Below, one piece after another: positions 43,479 to 53,768 of a stretch of DNA of 64,000 nt; the first letter of the stretch is position 1; every line of letters starts with the position of its first letter. Position numbers and translations under genes: made by a program. The notes under the pieces were generated by a model. That model was not told the origin of the DNA. It made no database searches and saw only the letters and a program-made list of their open reading frames with translations. The stretch covers positions 3,596,001 through 3,660,000 of the forward strand of contig NZ_CP124616.1 of NCBI RefSeq assembly GCF_029958925.1. The letters run 5' to 3'. Source of the stretch: Tropicibacter oceani (lineage in GTDB: Bacteria > Pseudomonadota > Alphaproteobacteria > Rhodobacterales > Rhodobacteraceae).

Positions 43479-44243
43479 TCAAAGACCGGTCGAGGGATCG
43501 TAGGGCTCTTCTTCCTGGATTTCTTCGTGCGACGACGACTCTGGCGCGTCGGGGCTGGCGCGAAAGCGCGGGAACTGGCTCAGCAGCCGGGTTTCCTCGC
43601 GCTGCAGATACTGCAGCAATTCGTCCAGCGTGGGGTTCTGCGCCTGGATGAAAGCCTTGGCGCGGCGCATGCCCTGCTGCCGTTCGGCAACCGGAACATG
43701 GGCCAGGGTACGCGCAGTGTCCCAGCGCGGCCCGCCCATCCAGACCGCCGCGAACATCAGCTTGGCGGTCAAGGGTTCGGCCCCGCCCACCACCAGCCCG
43801 TCATAGAACATCTTGTGCACGTCTTCCCAGCGCGCCTGGTGATACATCGACCCGGTTTCGTTCCCGATCCCGCAATAGGCATCGTGCACCGCGGCGGCGT
43901 TGATGAATTCGGGGCTGGTCGGATCGCCGACGATCGACACGAAAATCTTGGGGATCGACGCCCCGTCCGTCAGGGTCCGGTCCGGCGCGACCCAGGTCTT
44001 GCCAGCGGCATCGACGAACTGCAGCCGCTCGGCGGTGGGAAAGAAGGTATAGGCCCGCTTTGGCAGAACCACCGGTTCGGGCAGAACGCGCAGCGGGGAT
44101 TTGTCGAATTTGCACCCCGGCCCGGAATAGCTGTCGCAGCTGGTCACAGGGGGTTTCGAGCGGTGCATCTTGCCTGCGAGGCTGGCAGGATCACAGGCGG
44201 GCAAGGCCAGCAAAAGTGCTGGCAAAAGGAAAAGGCGTTTCAT
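43479..44243 (-). CDS. DUF1353 lipoprotein
   Basis: 254 residues from ATG 44243. A lipoprotein signal (MKRLFLLPALLLALPAC, lipid-attached Cys17) is followed by the DUF1353 core: VAPDRTLTDGASIPKIFVSIVGDP, then AAAVHDAYCGIGN and WEDVHKMFYDGL. The VHDAYC and DVHKMF patches carry the family's conserved His/Asp residues. The C-terminal tail is Glu-rich (SSSHEEIQEEEPYDP). Function of the family is unknown; phage-derived relatives suggest a cell-wall-related role. Envelope-located. Confidence 0.8.
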   Translation of the reverse strand: MKRLFLLPALLLALPACDPASLAGKMHRSKPPVTSCDSYSGPGCKFDKSPLRVLPEPVVLPKRAYTFFPTAERLQFVDAAGKTWVAPDRTLTDGASIPKIFVSIVGDPTSPEFINAAAVHDAYCGIGNETGSMYHQARWEDVHKMFYDGLVVGGAEPLTAKLMFAAVWMGGPRWDTARTLAHVPVAERQQGMRRAKAFIQAQNPTLDELLQYLQREETRLLSQFPRFRASPDAPESSSHEEIQEEEPYDPSTGL

Positions 44244-44411
44244 GTAGTATCCAGTCGAAAGCAATACTCTGGATTTACCAAGAACGCGGCGATCCGATCA
44301 AGCATGGAAAAGCACCATGGCTGGCTTTTCGGTCGGGACGTGATGCAGATCAAGGACATCACATCGCAATTTTACTATATGTAAGACACGTCTCGTTGAC
44401 AGGAGTTGATC

Positions 44412-44591
44412 ATGTTTCGTCTGGCTGGAATCCTGTATTCCTTGATCTCGACCACCCTTGCGGGCAGCGCCATCATCGCGGTTCTGGTCGCGGGCTACGG
44501 CACGCTTTTCCCGATTCTCTGGGCCGCCGCTGCCGGTTTCGTCGTCTCGATCCCGGTGGCTTGGTACGTGGCCAAGCAGATCTACAGCTGA
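44412..44591 (+). CDS. small two-helix membrane protein
   Basis: 59 residues; ATG 44412 with AGGAG 6 nt upstream. Two hydrophobic helices (about 4-28 and 33-54) end in the basic tail VAKQIYS. Similar 60-residue proteins (starting MFRLAGILYSLI) are widespread in Rhodobacterales and are often mislabelled 'CTP synthetase', which this is not. Function unknown. Its end overlaps the convergent phosphatase gene by 10 bp. Confidence 0.7.
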   Translation: MFRLAGILYSLISTTLAGSAIIAVLVAGYGTLFPILWAAAAGFVVSIPVAWYVAKQIYS

Positions 44592-45031
44592 GCAAGCAAC
44601 CCCTTGGCGCAGGTTTCGATCAGGTCCAAAGTGCCGTCGAAATCGCGCGTGTAATAGGGATCGGGCACCACATCCGTACCCTTGTGCGGGGCATAGTCGG
44701 TGAACAACCGCAACTGCGCCCCGCCCTGCGCCGGGCGCATCTGCTGCAGGTGGCGCAGGTTGTCCGGGTCCATCGCCAGGATCAGGTCGAATCGGTCGAA
44801 ATCGTCCGGGGTGACCATCCGGGCGCGCTGCTGCGACAGATCGAAACCGCGCGCCGCCGCGGCGCGCTGCATCGGTGCATAGGGCGGCTCTCCGGCGTGC
44901 CAGTCACCCGTTCCGGCGCTGTCCAGTCGCAGGTCCAGCCCTTGCGCCTGCGCCATCTGGCGCACGACGCCCTCGGCGCTGGGTGAACGGCAGATATTGC
45001 CCAGACAGACGAATAGGATAGCTTTGGTCAT
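44582..45031 (-). CDS. low-molecular-weight protein-tyrosine phosphatase
   Basis: 149 residues. The phosphate-binding loop FVCLGNICRSPSAEG is at residues 7-21 with nucleophile Cys9, and the general-acid motif VVPDPYYTRDFDGTLDLIE is near the C-terminus. Removes phosphate from tyrosine residues of cytoplasmic proteins; relatives often act on exopolysaccharide kinases, but no such kinase is encoded here. Divergent from the sirtuin gene, 44 bp away. Confidence 0.93.
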   Translation of the reverse strand: MTKAILFVCLGNICRSPSAEGVVRQMAQAQGLDLRLDSAGTGDWHAGEPPYAPMQRAAAARGFDLSQQRARMVTPDDFDRFDLILAMDPDNLRHLQQMRPAQGGAQLRLFTDYAPHKGTDVVPDPYYTRDFDGTLDLIETCAKGLLAQL

Positions 45032-45075
45032 GCCCCGACCTAGCCGCGGGGCGCGGTCAGGGCAAGGGGAACCAA

Positions 45076-45765
45076 ATGGCAGGCAAGATCGTGATTCTGA
45101 CAGGCGCGGGCCTGTCCGCGGAAAGCGGGCTGGGCACCTTTCGCGACGAAGACGGGCTATGGGCCCGGCACCGGATCGAGGACGTCGCGACCCCGCAGGG
45201 CTTTGCCCGCAACCCGCAGCTGGTCCATGATTTCTACAACGCGCGCCGCGTGCAGGCCGCCGACGCCAGCCTCAACCCCGCCCATCTCGCGCTTGCGCAG
45301 TTGCAAGAACACTGGCCAGACGAGGTGGTCATCGTCACGCAGAACGTCGACGGGCTGCACGAAAAGGCGGGCGCTCAGGCGCTCCACATGCACGGAGAGC
45401 TGTCGCGCGCCCGCTGCGCCGCCTGCGACGCCACCTGGCAGGCCCCGCCGCAGATGACCCCGCAAACCCCCTGCCCGGCCTGCCACAGCCCGGCCGCCAG
45501 GCCCGATGTTGTCTGGTTCGGGGAAATCCCTTATCACATGGACCAGATCGCCGACCACCTTGCCGACTGCAGCCTGTTTGCCGCCATCGGCACCTCAGGG
45601 CAGGTCTATCCCGCGGCCGGCTTTGTGCAAGAGGCCCGCGCCGCAGGGGCCAGCACGATCGAGATCAACCTGGAAATCACCGATGTGTCCCGCGCCTTTG
45701 ACAGCCGCCGCATCGGCCCGGCCAGCCAGGCAGTTCCGGACTGGGTTGCCAGCCTTCTGGCATGA
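45076..45765 (+). CDS. cobB: NAD-dependent protein deacylase (sirtuin)
   Basis: 229 residues. NAD-binding ILTGAGLSAESGLGTFRDEDGLW, catalytic TQNVDGLHEKAG and His in LHMHGELSRA. Zinc site made by CAAC and CPAC pairs, then VVWFGEIPYHMD and AAIGTSGQVYPAAGF. Removes acyl groups from lysine using NAD, for example from acyl-CoA synthetases. Confidence 0.94.
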   Translation: MAGKIVILTGAGLSAESGLGTFRDEDGLWARHRIEDVATPQGFARNPQLVHDFYNARRVQAADASLNPAHLALAQLQEHWPDEVVIVTQNVDGLHEKAGAQALHMHGELSRARCAACDATWQAPPQMTPQTPCPACHSPAARPDVVWFGEIPYHMDQIADHLADCSLFAAIGTSGQVYPAAGFVQEARAAGASTIEINLEITDVSRAFDSRRIGPASQAVPDWVASLLA

Positions 45766-45845
45766 AAAACCCGGCGTCCTGCAACAAGCGGGGCCGCCGG
45801 GCATAGTCCGCGCGCGGCAGGGGCATCCCCGCCGCGCAGCATGGG

Positions 45846-46346
45846 TCAGCTGTCGTTCTTTGTGCCGTGCATCATGCCCTGACCTTCGCCATGGCCCATG
45901 CCCTGGTGCATCGGCTTGCGCTCAAGGTCCACGGGGATCTCGACCTCGATTTCGCCAGCCTTTTCAAAGACCAGCGTGACCTTGACGCTTTCGCCCTGAA
46001 CCAGCGACTGCGACAATCCCATGAACATCACGTGATCGCCGCCACGCGCCAGCAGGTGCTGGCCTTCTGCCGGGATCTCAAAGCCTTCTTCGACATGCAC
46101 CATCTGCATCACGCCTTCGCTGTTGGCGATATGGGTGTGCAGCTCGACCCGCGCGGCGATATCCGAACGGGCGTCGATCAGGCGGTCGGCCTCGGCGCCA
46201 TCGTTGCCGATCACCATGAAGGCGGCACCGGTCTTGGCACCCGGCATGGCCGCGCGCGCATAGGCATCCGTGATGATGATATCGGCAAAGGCGGGGGCGG
46301 CGAATGCCAGGGCTGCTGCGCCGGCGAGAATCATTTTGAACGTCAT
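45846..46346 (-). CDS. periplasmic copper chaperone, PCu(A)C family
   Basis: 166 residues from ATG 46346, signal peptide of ~21 residues (AALAFAAPAFA cleavage). The copper-binding motif of the family is seen as His/Met ligands in ELHTHIANSEGVMQM and LARGGDHVMFMGL. The C-terminal tail MHQGMGHGEGQGMMHG is unusually rich in Met and His and may bind extra copper. The family delivers Cu(I) to cytochrome c oxidase CuA. It lies after a DUF2946-like gene on the same strand. Confidence 0.9.
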   Translation of the reverse strand: MTFKMILAGAAALAFAAPAFADIIITDAYARAAMPGAKTGAAFMVIGNDGAEADRLIDARSDIAARVELHTHIANSEGVMQMVHVEEGFEIPAEGQHLLARGGDHVMFMGLSQSLVQGESVKVTLVFEKAGEIEVEIPVDLERKPMHQGMGHGEGQGMMHGTKNDS

Positions 46347-46423
46347 TTCATGTCCTTCCATTGTGGTGCCCGGGCGCATCGCGCCGCCTGGCATCCTGTC
46401 GTGTCTGAGGTGATAGATAAGCG

Positions 46424-46777
46424 TCAGACCGGAAGGGGTGGACCACGGGCCAGCGCCGTGGGGGCATCGCGCCCCACACCGCGAAAGGCTGCGATATCGC
46501 GCGGCAGCCGCACCCATGACGGAACCGGAGAGGCCGGGACAAAGCCGCCCCCTTCCGCCACGAACAGCGACAGGGCCACGTCCGGGCAAAGATGGGTCGT
46601 GCCCTTGGTCGGCTGGCCATCCGAATCGACCGCGACCGTCACAACCGTCTGCCCCAGACAGATCACCATCGTCCCCACAGCCGGGGACGCGCCACGCGCC
46701 ACGGCCACCTGCACCGAAGTGAGGGCCATCAGCACGGCCAGGGCAAGCCCGACCCATCTGCGGGACGCGTTGATCAT
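46424..46777 (-). CDS. DUF2946-like exported protein
   Basis: 117 residues with an N-terminal hydrophobic signal or anchor (about 8-28). MVICLGQTVVTVAVDSDGQP followed by THLCPDVALSLF matches the style of DUF2946 proteins, small proteins often beside copper chaperones; the family's second Cys of the CPDC pair is Val here. Same strand and 77 bp upstream of the copper chaperone gene, so probably co-transcribed with it. Role unknown. Confidence 0.65.
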   Translation of the reverse strand: MINASRRWVGLALAVLMALTSVQVAVARGASPAVGTMVICLGQTVVTVAVDSDGQPTKGTTHLCPDVALSLFVAEGGGFVPASPVPSWVRLPRDIAAFRGVGRDAPTALARGPPLPV

Positions 46778-46826
46778 GACGCCAATCTAGGCAGGCTTTC
46801 AGAAGTTACAAAGCGACAAAAGGAAA

Positions 46827-46854
46827 CAGCCCCGGACCTTTCGGTCCGAGGCTG
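46827..46854 (-). terminator. terminator of rpmB
   Basis: Hairpin with stems CGGACC/GGTCCG and CAGCC/GGCTG around a small loop, 22 bp after the rpmB stop; on the - strand it is followed by the T-rich TTTCCTTTTG. Confidence 0.75.
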
Positions 46855-46876
46855 CCAATCCGAAGATTCACAAGAA

Positions 46877-47164
46877 TCAGGCGGTTGCCTGGGCCTTGGT
46901 GATCTCTTTCTTCACTTTCAAAGCGCGGTCCGACAGCTCGGTATCCTTGGCTTTGGCAAGAAACTTGTCCAGACCACCGCGGTGGTCGACCGAACGCAAG
47001 GCATGCGCGGAAATGCGCAGCTTGATGCCACGGCCCAGCGTTTCCGACTGCAGCGTCACATCGTTCAGGTTCGGCAGAAAACGGCGCCGGGTCCTGTTGT
47101 TGGCGTGGCTGACATTGTTGCCAACCATCGGGCCCTTACCGGTCAGTTCGCAAACACGCGACAT
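46877..47164 (-). CDS. rpmB: 50S ribosomal protein L28
   Basis: 95 residues from ATG 47164. [29 protein letters not shown] is the L28 N-terminus (29 residues, given by its ends [10 protein letters not shown] and NNRTRRRF), followed by the alphaproteobacterial form [19 protein letters not shown]. Single gene with its own terminator. The last two residues of the usual zinc-type Cys pairs are absent, as in most alphaproteobacterial L28. Confidence 0.97.
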   Translation of the reverse strand: MSRVCELTGKGPMVGNNVSHANNRTRRRFLPNLNDVTLQSETLGRGIKLRISAHALRSVDHRGGLDKFLAKAKDTELSDRALKVKKEITKAQATA

Positions 47165-47324
47165 GGGTCTATCCTCATCCTTCAGGGCGTCAGCACGCGA
47201 ATCGTACTTTTCGCCAATGTGAAAGGGCGCCACCACGGCGCCCGGAATCTCGTTTGGTGGTCTTTAGGCAGATGCGCCCCGCCCGTCAAGGCCCTATCCC
47301 ACAGGAAACGCCCGCGGCCGCGCC

Positions 47325-48302
47325 TCAGACCATCAGGTATTCGCGCATCAGCTGATCCGCCGCCGCCGTGGCGCTCAGATCGCCGTTTTCCACCTGCCCC
47401 GCCAGCGCCGTCATGGCGCCCTTGACCGGTTCACGCTTCAACCGCGCCAACAGCGCCTCGCGCACCTCCGCCTCGAACCAATACCGCGCCTGCGCGGCCC
47501 GCCGGGCGGTGAAATGCCCCTGCGCGCGCCGCCATTGCGCCAGGGCCTGCATTTCCTCCCATGCCTTCTCCAGACCGTTCTCCTCGATCGCCGACACGGT
47601 CAGCGCCTTGGGGAAACCCTCGGGGTCCTGCGGCCGCTTGCGCAGCAGGCGCAGCGCCCCCGCGTAATCTGCGCAGGTGCGCATCGCCGTGGTCTTCAGA
47701 TCGCCATCCGCCTTGTTGACCAGCAAGATGTCCGCCATCTCCATGATGCCGCGCTTGACCCCCTGCAATTCATCCCCGCCCGCAGGCGCCAGCAGCAAAA
47801 GAAACAGGTCCGACATCTCGGCCACCATGGTTTCGGATTGCCCGACCCCCACGGTCTCGATCAGAACCACGTCAAATCCGGCCGCCTCGCACAGGTCGAT
47901 CGCCTCGCGGGTGCGCCGCGCCACGCCGCCCAGTTGCGATTGCGACGGAGAGGGCCGGATAAAGGCACCCGGATCGCGCGCCAGGCGCTCCATCCGCGTC
48001 TTGTCGCCCAGGATCGACCCGCCCGAACGCGCCGAACTGGGATCGACCGCCAGAACCGCCACCTTCATCCCCAGCCCGGTCAACATGCAGCCAAAGGCCT
48101 CGATAAAGGTCGATTTGCCCACCCCCGGCGTGCCGGAAAGCCCGATGCGCAACGCCTCGCGCCCATGGCCCCGCAGCCGCTCCAGCAAACCGGCCGCCTG
48201 CACGCGATGATCCTCGCGCTGCGATTCCACCAGGGTGATCGCCCGCGCCAGCGCCCGCCGCTCACCCGCCAAAATCCGCTCTGAAAGCTCTTGAATATCC
48301 AT
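47325..48302 (-). CDS. meaB: methylmalonyl-CoA mutase-associated GTPase MeaB
   Basis: 325 residues from ATG 48302. G-domain motifs: [13 protein letters not shown] (P-loop), [31 protein letters not shown] (switch II) and NKADGD. Protects and reloads the B12-dependent methylmalonyl-CoA mutase. The mutase is not in the window. Older annotations call it ArgK, a misnomer. Frame continues upstream without plausible start; [23 protein letters not shown] is the family start. Confidence 0.95.
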   Translation of the reverse strand: MDIQELSERILAGERRALARAITLVESQREDHRVQAAGLLERLRGHGREALRIGLSGTPGVGKSTFIEAFGCMLTGLGMKVAVLAVDPSSARSGGSILGDKTRMERLARDPGAFIRPSPSQSQLGGVARRTREAIDLCEAAGFDVVLIETVGVGQSETMVAEMSDLFLLLLAPAGGDELQGVKRGIMEMADILLVNKADGDLKTTAMRTCADYAGALRLLRKRPQDPEGFPKALTVSAIEENGLEKAWEEMQALAQWRRAQGHFTARRAAQARYWFEAEVREALLARLKREPVKGAMTALAGQVENGDLSATAAADQLMREYLMV

Positions 48303-48346
48303 GCCGTTTCTTCCCCCGCCCCTGCCCAAAAGTCCAGACCATCCCG

Positions 48347-48397
48347 CTTCTTTGTGCCGCAAATATCCCGGGGAGCGCGAGGGGCAGCGCCCCTCGC
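48347..48397 (-). repeat. intergenic hairpin plus CCCCGGGATATTT element, copy 1
   Basis: On the - strand a 9-bp-stem hairpin (48377-48397) is followed by CCCCGGGATATTTGCGGC, ending ACAAAGAAG. It lies between divergent meaB and hrpB. Other copies at 50887, 52273 and 59912. Confidence 0.8.
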
Positions 48398-48439
48398 TCC
48401 GGCACTGGCCAAAAGCGCCGGATTTGCCGATAAGACGCC

Positions 48440-50887
48440 ATGACCCAAACCGCCCTGCCCATCGAAGACGCCCTGCCCGACCTGATCGCCGCCCTGCGCA
48501 GCCACGGCCGCGCCGTGCTGCAAGCGCCCCCCGGCGCAGGCAAGACAACGCGCGTGCCCCTTGCCCTGCTCGAACAGGACCTGACCCAGGGCCGCATCCT
48601 GATGCTGGAGCCACGCCGCCTTGCCGCCCGCGCCGCCGCTGCGCGCATGGCCGAAACGCTCGGCCAGGCCCCCGGCGACACCGTCGGCTACCGCATCCGT
48701 GGCGAGGCGAAGATCGGCCCGCGAACCCGCATCGAGGTGGTGACCGAAGGCATCCTGACACGGATGATCCAGGCCGATCCGGACCTGCCGGGCATCGGTG
48801 CGGTGATCTTCGACGAATTCCACGAACGGTCGCTGAATGCGGACCTGGGGCTGGCGCTCTGCCTTGAAATCGCCGGCGCGCTGCGCGGCGACCTGATCTT
48901 GCTGGCCATGTCCGCCACGCTGGACGCCCAGCCCGTCGCCGACCTGATGCAGGCGCCGATCATCACCTCGCAGGGACGCAGCTTTGCGGTGGACAGCCGC
49001 TGGCTCGACCGGCCTCTGGCCAAACAGCAGCGGTTCGACCAGGCCATGGCCGACCTGATCGCCCAAGCCTATTCCGAGACACATGGCGGCCTTCTTGCCT
49101 TTCTGCCCGGCGAAGGCGAAATCCGCCGGGTCGAGGCCGCGCTCAAGGGCCGGCTGCCGGACGACGCCGCGCTGCGCCCGCTATTCGGCGCCATGCCCTT
49201 CGAGGCGCAGCGCGCCGCGATCCGCCCCGAAACCCGGGGCCGCAAGGTGGTGCTGGCAACCTCGATCGCCGAAACCTCTCTGACGATCGAGGATATCCGC
49301 GTCGTCGTCGACGGCGGCAAATCGCGCCGGGCGCGGTTCGATCCCGGATCGGGCATGTCGCGCCTGGTGACCGAACGCGTCACCCGCGCCGAGGCGACCC
49401 AGCGCGCCGGCCGTGCCGGCCGCGTCGCGCCCGGGGTCGCCTACAAGCTTTGGACCAAGGGTGAAGAAGGCGCGCTAAGCCCTTTTCCCCCTGCGGAAAT
49501 CGAAGCGGCCGACCTGTCGTCCCTGGCGCTTGAACTGGCGCTTTGGGGGGCCGAGCCCGGGCAACTCCCGCTGCTGACCCAACCCAACGAGGGCGGCTTT
49601 GCCGAGGCGCGCGCACTTTTGCAGATGCTGGGGGCGCTGGACGACAGCGCGCGGATCACCGCCCATGGCCGCGCGCTGGCGCGCCTGCCGCTGCACCCCC
49701 GGCTTGGACATATGCTGCAAATTGCCGGGCCAGAGGCCGCGAAACTGGCTGCTCTCTTGTCTGATCGCGATCCACTCACAGGAGCACCCACAGATCTGAC
49801 CCTACGCCTCGAGGCGCTGAGCGATCTGCGGCGCTTTGCCGAACGCCGGCCTTTTGGCGTCAACCGCCCGGCGCTGGAGCGCATCAAGTCCGAGGCGAAA
49901 CGCCTTGAAAAGGCGGTAAGATCCGGTGCCTCCGGTTTCAGCGCGGCGGAAATGGCGGCGCTGGCCTATCCCGACCGCATCGGTCTGCGCCGCAAGGGCG
50001 ATGCACCGCGTTTCCAGTTGTCCGGCGGCAAGGGCGCCATCCTGGCCGAGGGCGACAGCCTTGCCGGAGCCCGGCTGATCGTCGTCACCGACACCGATGG
50101 CAACCCGCGCGAAGCACGCATCCGTCAGGCCATCCAGATCAGCGAAAACGAGTTGCGCGGGCTGTTTGCCGACCAGATCAAATGGGTCGACAGCTGCGCC
50201 TGGTCGAAACGCGACCGCCGCGTTCTGGCCCGCCAGCAGGAACGGCTGGGGGCGATCGCCCTGGATGACCGCATCTGGAAGGACGCCCCATCCGAGGCGG
50301 TGGCCCGCGCCATGCTGGACGGGGTGCGCGATCTGGGGTTGGCGCTGCCGGATGCCGCGCGCCGTTTCGTGGCCCGTGTGGCCATCGGGCGCGCCGCAGG
50401 GCTGGACCTGCCGGACATGGCCGAGCCTGCCTTGATGGACAGTCTCGAAGACTGGCTGCTGCCGCATCTTGACGGCGTTAGGACGGGTCCGGACTGGAAG
50501 CGCTTTGACTTGTTGCCGGCCTTGCGGGCCAGGCTGGACTGGGGGCAGATGCAGGCGCTGGACAAGGCGGTTCCGGCGGGTTTCACCACACCGCTGGGAC
50601 GGCAGATACCGATCGATTATTCCGGCGAGCACCCCGAGATTTCCCTGCGCCTGCAAGAGATGTTCGGCCAACGCACCCACCCGATGGTCGGCAGGACCCC
50701 CCTGAAGGTCACTCTGCTGTCCCCGGCGCAGCGGCCTGTGCAGACCACCATGGATCTGCCCGGGTTCTGGGACGGATCATACGAGGATGTGCGCAAGGAC
50801 ATGCGCGCACGCTATCCGCGCCATCCCTGGCCTGACGATCCGCGCGAGGCCGACCCGACGCTGCGCGCCAAGCCGCGCGGGACATAG
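48440..50887 (+). CDS. hrpB: ATP-dependent helicase HrpB
   Basis: 815 residues. DEAH-family motifs: [44 protein letters not shown] (DEFH), [23 protein letters not shown] and [14 protein letters not shown]. The C-terminal HrpB domain includes [20 protein letters not shown] and [18 protein letters not shown] probable RNA helicase of unclear substrate, about the usual length (820). Divergent from meaB. Confidence 0.95.
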   Translation: MTQTALPIEDALPDLIAALRSHGRAVLQAPPGAGKTTRVPLALLEQDLTQGRILMLEPRRLAARAAAARMAETLGQAPGDTVGYRIRGEAKIGPRTRIEVVTEGILTRMIQADPDLPGIGAVIFDEFHERSLNADLGLALCLEIAGALRGDLILLAMSATLDAQPVADLMQAPIITSQGRSFAVDSRWLDRPLAKQQRFDQAMADLIAQAYSETHGGLLAFLPGEGEIRRVEAALKGRLPDDAALRPLFGAMPFEAQRAAIRPETRGRKVVLATSIAETSLTIEDIRVVVDGGKSRRARFDPGSGMSRLVTERVTRAEATQRAGRAGRVAPGVAYKLWTKGEEGALSPFPPAEIEAADLSSLALELALWGAEPGQLPLLTQPNEGGFAEARALLQMLGALDDSARITAHGRALARLPLHPRLGHMLQIAGPEAAKLAALLSDRDPLTGAPTDLTLRLEALSDLRRFAERRPFGVNRPALERIKSEAKRLEKAVRSGASGFSAAEMAALAYPDRIGLRRKGDAPRFQLSGGKGAILAEGDSLAGARLIVVTDTDGNPREARIRQAIQISENELRGLFADQIKWVDSCAWSKRDRRVLARQQERLGAIALDDRIWKDAPSEAVARAMLDGVRDLGLALPDAARRFVARVAIGRAAGLDLPDMAEPALMDSLEDWLLPHLDGVRTGPDWKRFDLLPALRARLDWGQMQALDKAVPAGFTTPLGRQIPIDYSGEHPEISLRLQEMFGQRTHPMVGRTPLKVTLLSPAQRPVQTTMDLPGFWDGSYEDVRKDMRARYPRHPWPDDPREADPTLRAKPRGT

Positions 50888-50940
50888 GGGCTCTGCCCCG
50901 TCGCTGCGCGACTCCCCGGGATATTTTGGGCACAAAGAAG
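50887..50940 (+). repeat. intergenic hairpin plus CCCCGGGATATTT element, copy 2
   Basis: GGGGCTCTGCCCC hairpin (50887-50899) followed by CCCCGGGATATTTTGGGC and ACAAAGAAG (50914-50940), directly at the hrpB stop. The remaining ~160 bp up to the next gene hold nothing else recognised. Confidence 0.85.
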
Positions 50941-51107
50941 CGCGGATCAGCGCCAGCGAGGGGCGTTTGGGATGGCCATTGCAAGGCGCGGCTGGACTGC
51001 GGGGCCCCGAGGGCAAAGCGCCCCGGACCTTGAAGTCATAAGGGATTGTTAAGGTCCCTGCGCCACACTCTTCGGCATTGGAAACCGGGGCGCCAGGAGG
51101 GCCGAGA

Positions 51108-51314
51108 ATGCAGAGCCGACACGCGATGGAATCGATGCACCAAGGGGCGCGCGGTCAGCGTTTTGCCCTGGCCCCCTATCAACAGCGCCCGCACCTGGCG
51201 CAGCGGGTGCCGCGCAGCCATCCGGCGCAGCCTTTGGTCTGGGGCGCCGTGATGATCCTTGTCCCGACGGTCTGGATCACCACGATCGCCTGGTTCGCGC
51301 GGGTGGTGTTCTAG
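51108..51314 (+). CDS. small protein with one membrane helix, unknown
   Basis: 68 residues; ATG 51108 with AGGAGG 7 nt upstream, a strong argument that it is real. The N-terminal half is polar and basic (HQGARGQRFALAPYQQRPHLAQ). The C-terminal half is a single hydrophobic helix (about 44-67: LVWGAVMILVPTVWITTIAW). No family recognised. It ends 3 bp from the convergent argF stop. Confidence 0.65.
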   Translation: MQSRHAMESMHQGARGQRFALAPYQQRPHLAQRVPRSHPAQPLVWGAVMILVPTVWITTIAWFARVVF

Positions 51315-51317
51315 GCG

Positions 51318-52244
51318 TCAAAGGCCGAGGCACCAGCGCATGATCGCCTTTTGCGCGTGCAGGCGGTTTTCAGCCTCGTCCCAGATGACCGAGTTGGGTC
51401 CATCCATGACCTCGGAGGTGACTTCCTCTTCTCGGTGGGCGGGCAGGCAGTGCATGAACAGGACGTCGGGTTTGGCGGCCTCCATCAGGCGCTGGTTCAC
51501 CTGGTAGGGGCGCAGCATGTTGTGGCGGCGTTCGCGGGCGGATTGGGCATCGTGCATCGACACCCAGGTGTCCGCGACGATCAGGTCGGCGCCTTCGACC
51601 GCCTTCATGGCGTCGCGTTCGATGGTGATGGTGCTGCCCTTGTTGCGGGCAAAGCCGACGAATTCCATTTCCGGGTCAAGCTGCACGGGGCCGGTGAAGG
51701 TGAGGTCAAAGCCGAACTGCCCCGCGGCGTGCAGGAAGCTGGCGCAGACGTTGTTGCCATCGCCGCACCAGACGACTTTCTTGCCCTTGATCGGGCCGCG
51801 GTGTTCTTCGTAGGTCAGGACGTCGGCCATGATCTGGCAGGGATGGGTGCGATCGGTCAGCCCGTTGATCACCGGGACCGAGGCGTATTCGGCCATTTCC
51901 TCGAGCACGGATTCGTCGAAGGTGCGGATCATGATCATGTCGACATAGCGCGACAGCACGCGGGCGGTATCGGCGATGGTTTCGCCGTGGCCAAGTTGCA
52001 TGTCATTGCCCGACAGCACCATGGTCTGGCCGCCCATCTGGCGCACGCCCACGTCGAAAGACACGCGCGTGCGGGTCGAGGGTTTTTCGAAGATCAGCGC
52101 GACCATGCGCCCGTCGAGCGGGCGTTCGTCGTCGGGCATGGCCTTGGGGCGGCCCATGCGGGCGTTCTTCATCGCCTTGGCGTTGTCGATGATGCCGCGC
52201 AGGGCGGATTCCTGAGTCTTATGAATATCTAGAAAATGCTGCAT
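51318..52244 (-). CDS. argF: ornithine carbamoyltransferase
   Basis: 308 residues. Carbamoyl-phosphate motif [20 protein letters not shown], then [24 protein letters not shown] and [10 protein letters not shown]. Makes citrulline in arginine synthesis. Second gene of argD-argF. Confidence 0.96.
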   Translation of the reverse strand: MQHFLDIHKTQESALRGIIDNAKAMKNARMGRPKAMPDDERPLDGRMVALIFEKPSTRTRVSFDVGVRQMGGQTMVLSGNDMQLGHGETIADTARVLSRYVDMIMIRTFDESVLEEMAEYASVPVINGLTDRTHPCQIMADVLTYEEHRGPIKGKKVVWCGDGNNVCASFLHAAGQFGFDLTFTGPVQLDPEMEFVGFARNKGSTITIERDAMKAVEGADLIVADTWVSMHDAQSARERRHNMLRPYQVNQRLMEAAKPDVLFMHCLPAHREEEVTSEVMDGPNSVIWDEAENRLHAQKAIMRWCLGL

Positions 52245-52272
52245 GTGGGTGGACTTTGTTTCGGCCGAAGGA

Positions 52273-52320
52273 CCGGGGGGCCAGCCCCCCGGACCCCCCG
52301 GGATATTTGTGGCAATTGGA
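52273..52320 (+). repeat. intergenic hairpin plus CCCCGGGATATTT element, copy 3
   Basis: Hairpin CCGGGGGGCCAGCCCCCCGG (52273-52292), then CCCCCCGGGATATTTGTGGC, in the 79-bp space between argD and argF. It is oriented against their transcription. Confidence 0.8.
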
Positions 52321-52323
52321 AGA

Positions 52324-53499
52324 TCAGGCGGTTTCGAGGGAGGTGGCGGCCTGATCGAGGCGGTTGATCGCCTCGGCGATTTCGTCTTCTGTGATGTTGA
52401 GGGGCGGCAAGAGGCGCACGATGTTGTCGGCGGCCGGGACGGTGATGACCGCGGCGGCGTAGCCTGCCTTGACCAGGTCGGCGGGGGCCACCTTGCAGCG
52501 CAGGCCCAGCATCAGGCCCATGCCGCGCACGCCTTCGAAGATGTCCGGGTGGGCAGCGACGAGGCCTTCGAGTTTCTGGCGCAGCAGGCCCGCACGGGCC
52601 CGCACGCCATCAAGGAAGTCGGGGTCGGAGATGCGGTCGATCACCGCCTTGCCGACGGCGCAGCCCAGCGGGTTGCCGCCATAGGTTGAGCCGTGGGTGC
52701 CGACGACCATGCCGCTGGCGGCCTCTTCGGTGGCAAGGACCGCGCCGAGGGGGAACCCGCCGCCGATGCCCTTGGCGACCATCATGATGTCGGGGGTCAC
52801 GCCCGCCCATTCATGGGCGAACAGGCGCCCGGTGCGCCCGACGCCGCATTGCACTTCGTCGAGGATCAGCAGGATGCCCTTTTCATCGCAGAGCTTGCGC
52901 AGCCCTTGCAGGCATTGATCGGGCAGCGGGCGGATGCCGCCTTCGCCCTGGACGGGTTCGATCAGGATGGCGGCGGTGTTGTCGCCGATCGCCGCGTGCA
53001 GCGCGTCGTGATCACCCCAGGGCAGGTGCACGAAGCCGGGCAGCATGGGGCCAAAGCCCTTGACCATCTTTTCCGCCCCCGAGGCCGCGATCGCCGCCGA
53101 GGAACGCCCGTGAAAGCAGCCCGAGAAGGTCAGGATCTCGACCCGGTCCGGTTGGCCCTTGTCGTACCAGTACTTGCGCGCCATCTTGACCGCCAGTTCG
53201 CAGGCCTCGGTGCCCGAGTTGGTGAAGAACACCGTATCGGCAAAGGTGACATCGACCAGCTTTTGGGCCAGCGCCTCTTGTTGCGGGATCTCGTAGAGGT
53301 TGGACAGGTGCCAGATCTTGTTGGCCTGTTCGGTCAGGGCGGCCACAAGTTCGGGGTTGGCATGGCCCAGCGCGTTCACCGCGATGCCGCTGCCGAGGTC
53401 GAGGAAACGTCGCCCGGTCTCATCGATCAGCCAGGTGCCTTCGCCTTTGACAAAGTGCAAGGGCGCGCGCGCATAGGTCGGCAGGACGGGGGAGATCAT
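52324..53499 (-). CDS. argD: acetylornithine/succinyldiaminopimelate aminotransferase
   Basis: 391 residues from ATG 53499 ([19 protein letters not shown]). Class-III aminotransferase: [34 protein letters not shown] and the PLP lysine in [15 protein letters not shown]. Fourth-to-fifth step of arginine synthesis and possibly lysine synthesis. Upstream residues of the open frame are not conserved and were excluded. About 270 bp of divergent promoter region separate it from the dipeptidase gene. Confidence 0.95.
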   Translation of the reverse strand: MISPVLPTYARAPLHFVKGEGTWLIDETGRRFLDLGSGIAVNALGHANPELVAALTEQANKIWHLSNLYEIPQQEALAQKLVDVTFADTVFFTNSGTEACELAVKMARKYWYDKGQPDRVEILTFSGCFHGRSSAAIAASGAEKMVKGFGPMLPGFVHLPWGDHDALHAAIGDNTAAILIEPVQGEGGIRPLPDQCLQGLRKLCDEKGILLILDEVQCGVGRTGRLFAHEWAGVTPDIMMVAKGIGGGFPLGAVLATEEAASGMVVGTHGSTYGGNPLGCAVGKAVIDRISDPDFLDGVRARAGLLRQKLEGLVAAHPDIFEGVRGMGLMLGLRCKVAPADLVKAGYAAAVITVPAADNIVRLLPPLNITEDEIAEAINRLDQAATSLETA

Positions 53500-53768
53500 A
53501 TCGCTATCCTCAGTTGGGAAGCCCGATTGGTGGCAAGCCGCCGTGGGCAAGTCAAGTTTTGAAAGGGGTGGCAGGACGAAAAGGACCGGGGCGCGCCGAT
53601 TTGGCACGCGGGGATAAGCTCAGGCTCGTCGGGTTTGGGTCGCTTTGGTCATGGCCGCCTGATGCGCGCTATTGCGCCAGAAATCAAGGGAAATGTTGCG
53701 GGTACGGGCATCTTCCCTTGTCACACGGGGGATTGGCAGGGCCCGATCGCCTTGCTAGCGTCGCGGCC

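Noticed and set aside
53514-53768. N-terminal extension of the dipeptidase gene
   Set aside because: Low-complexity residues without family similarity in a divergent promoter region; ATG 53769 starts the conserved sequence.
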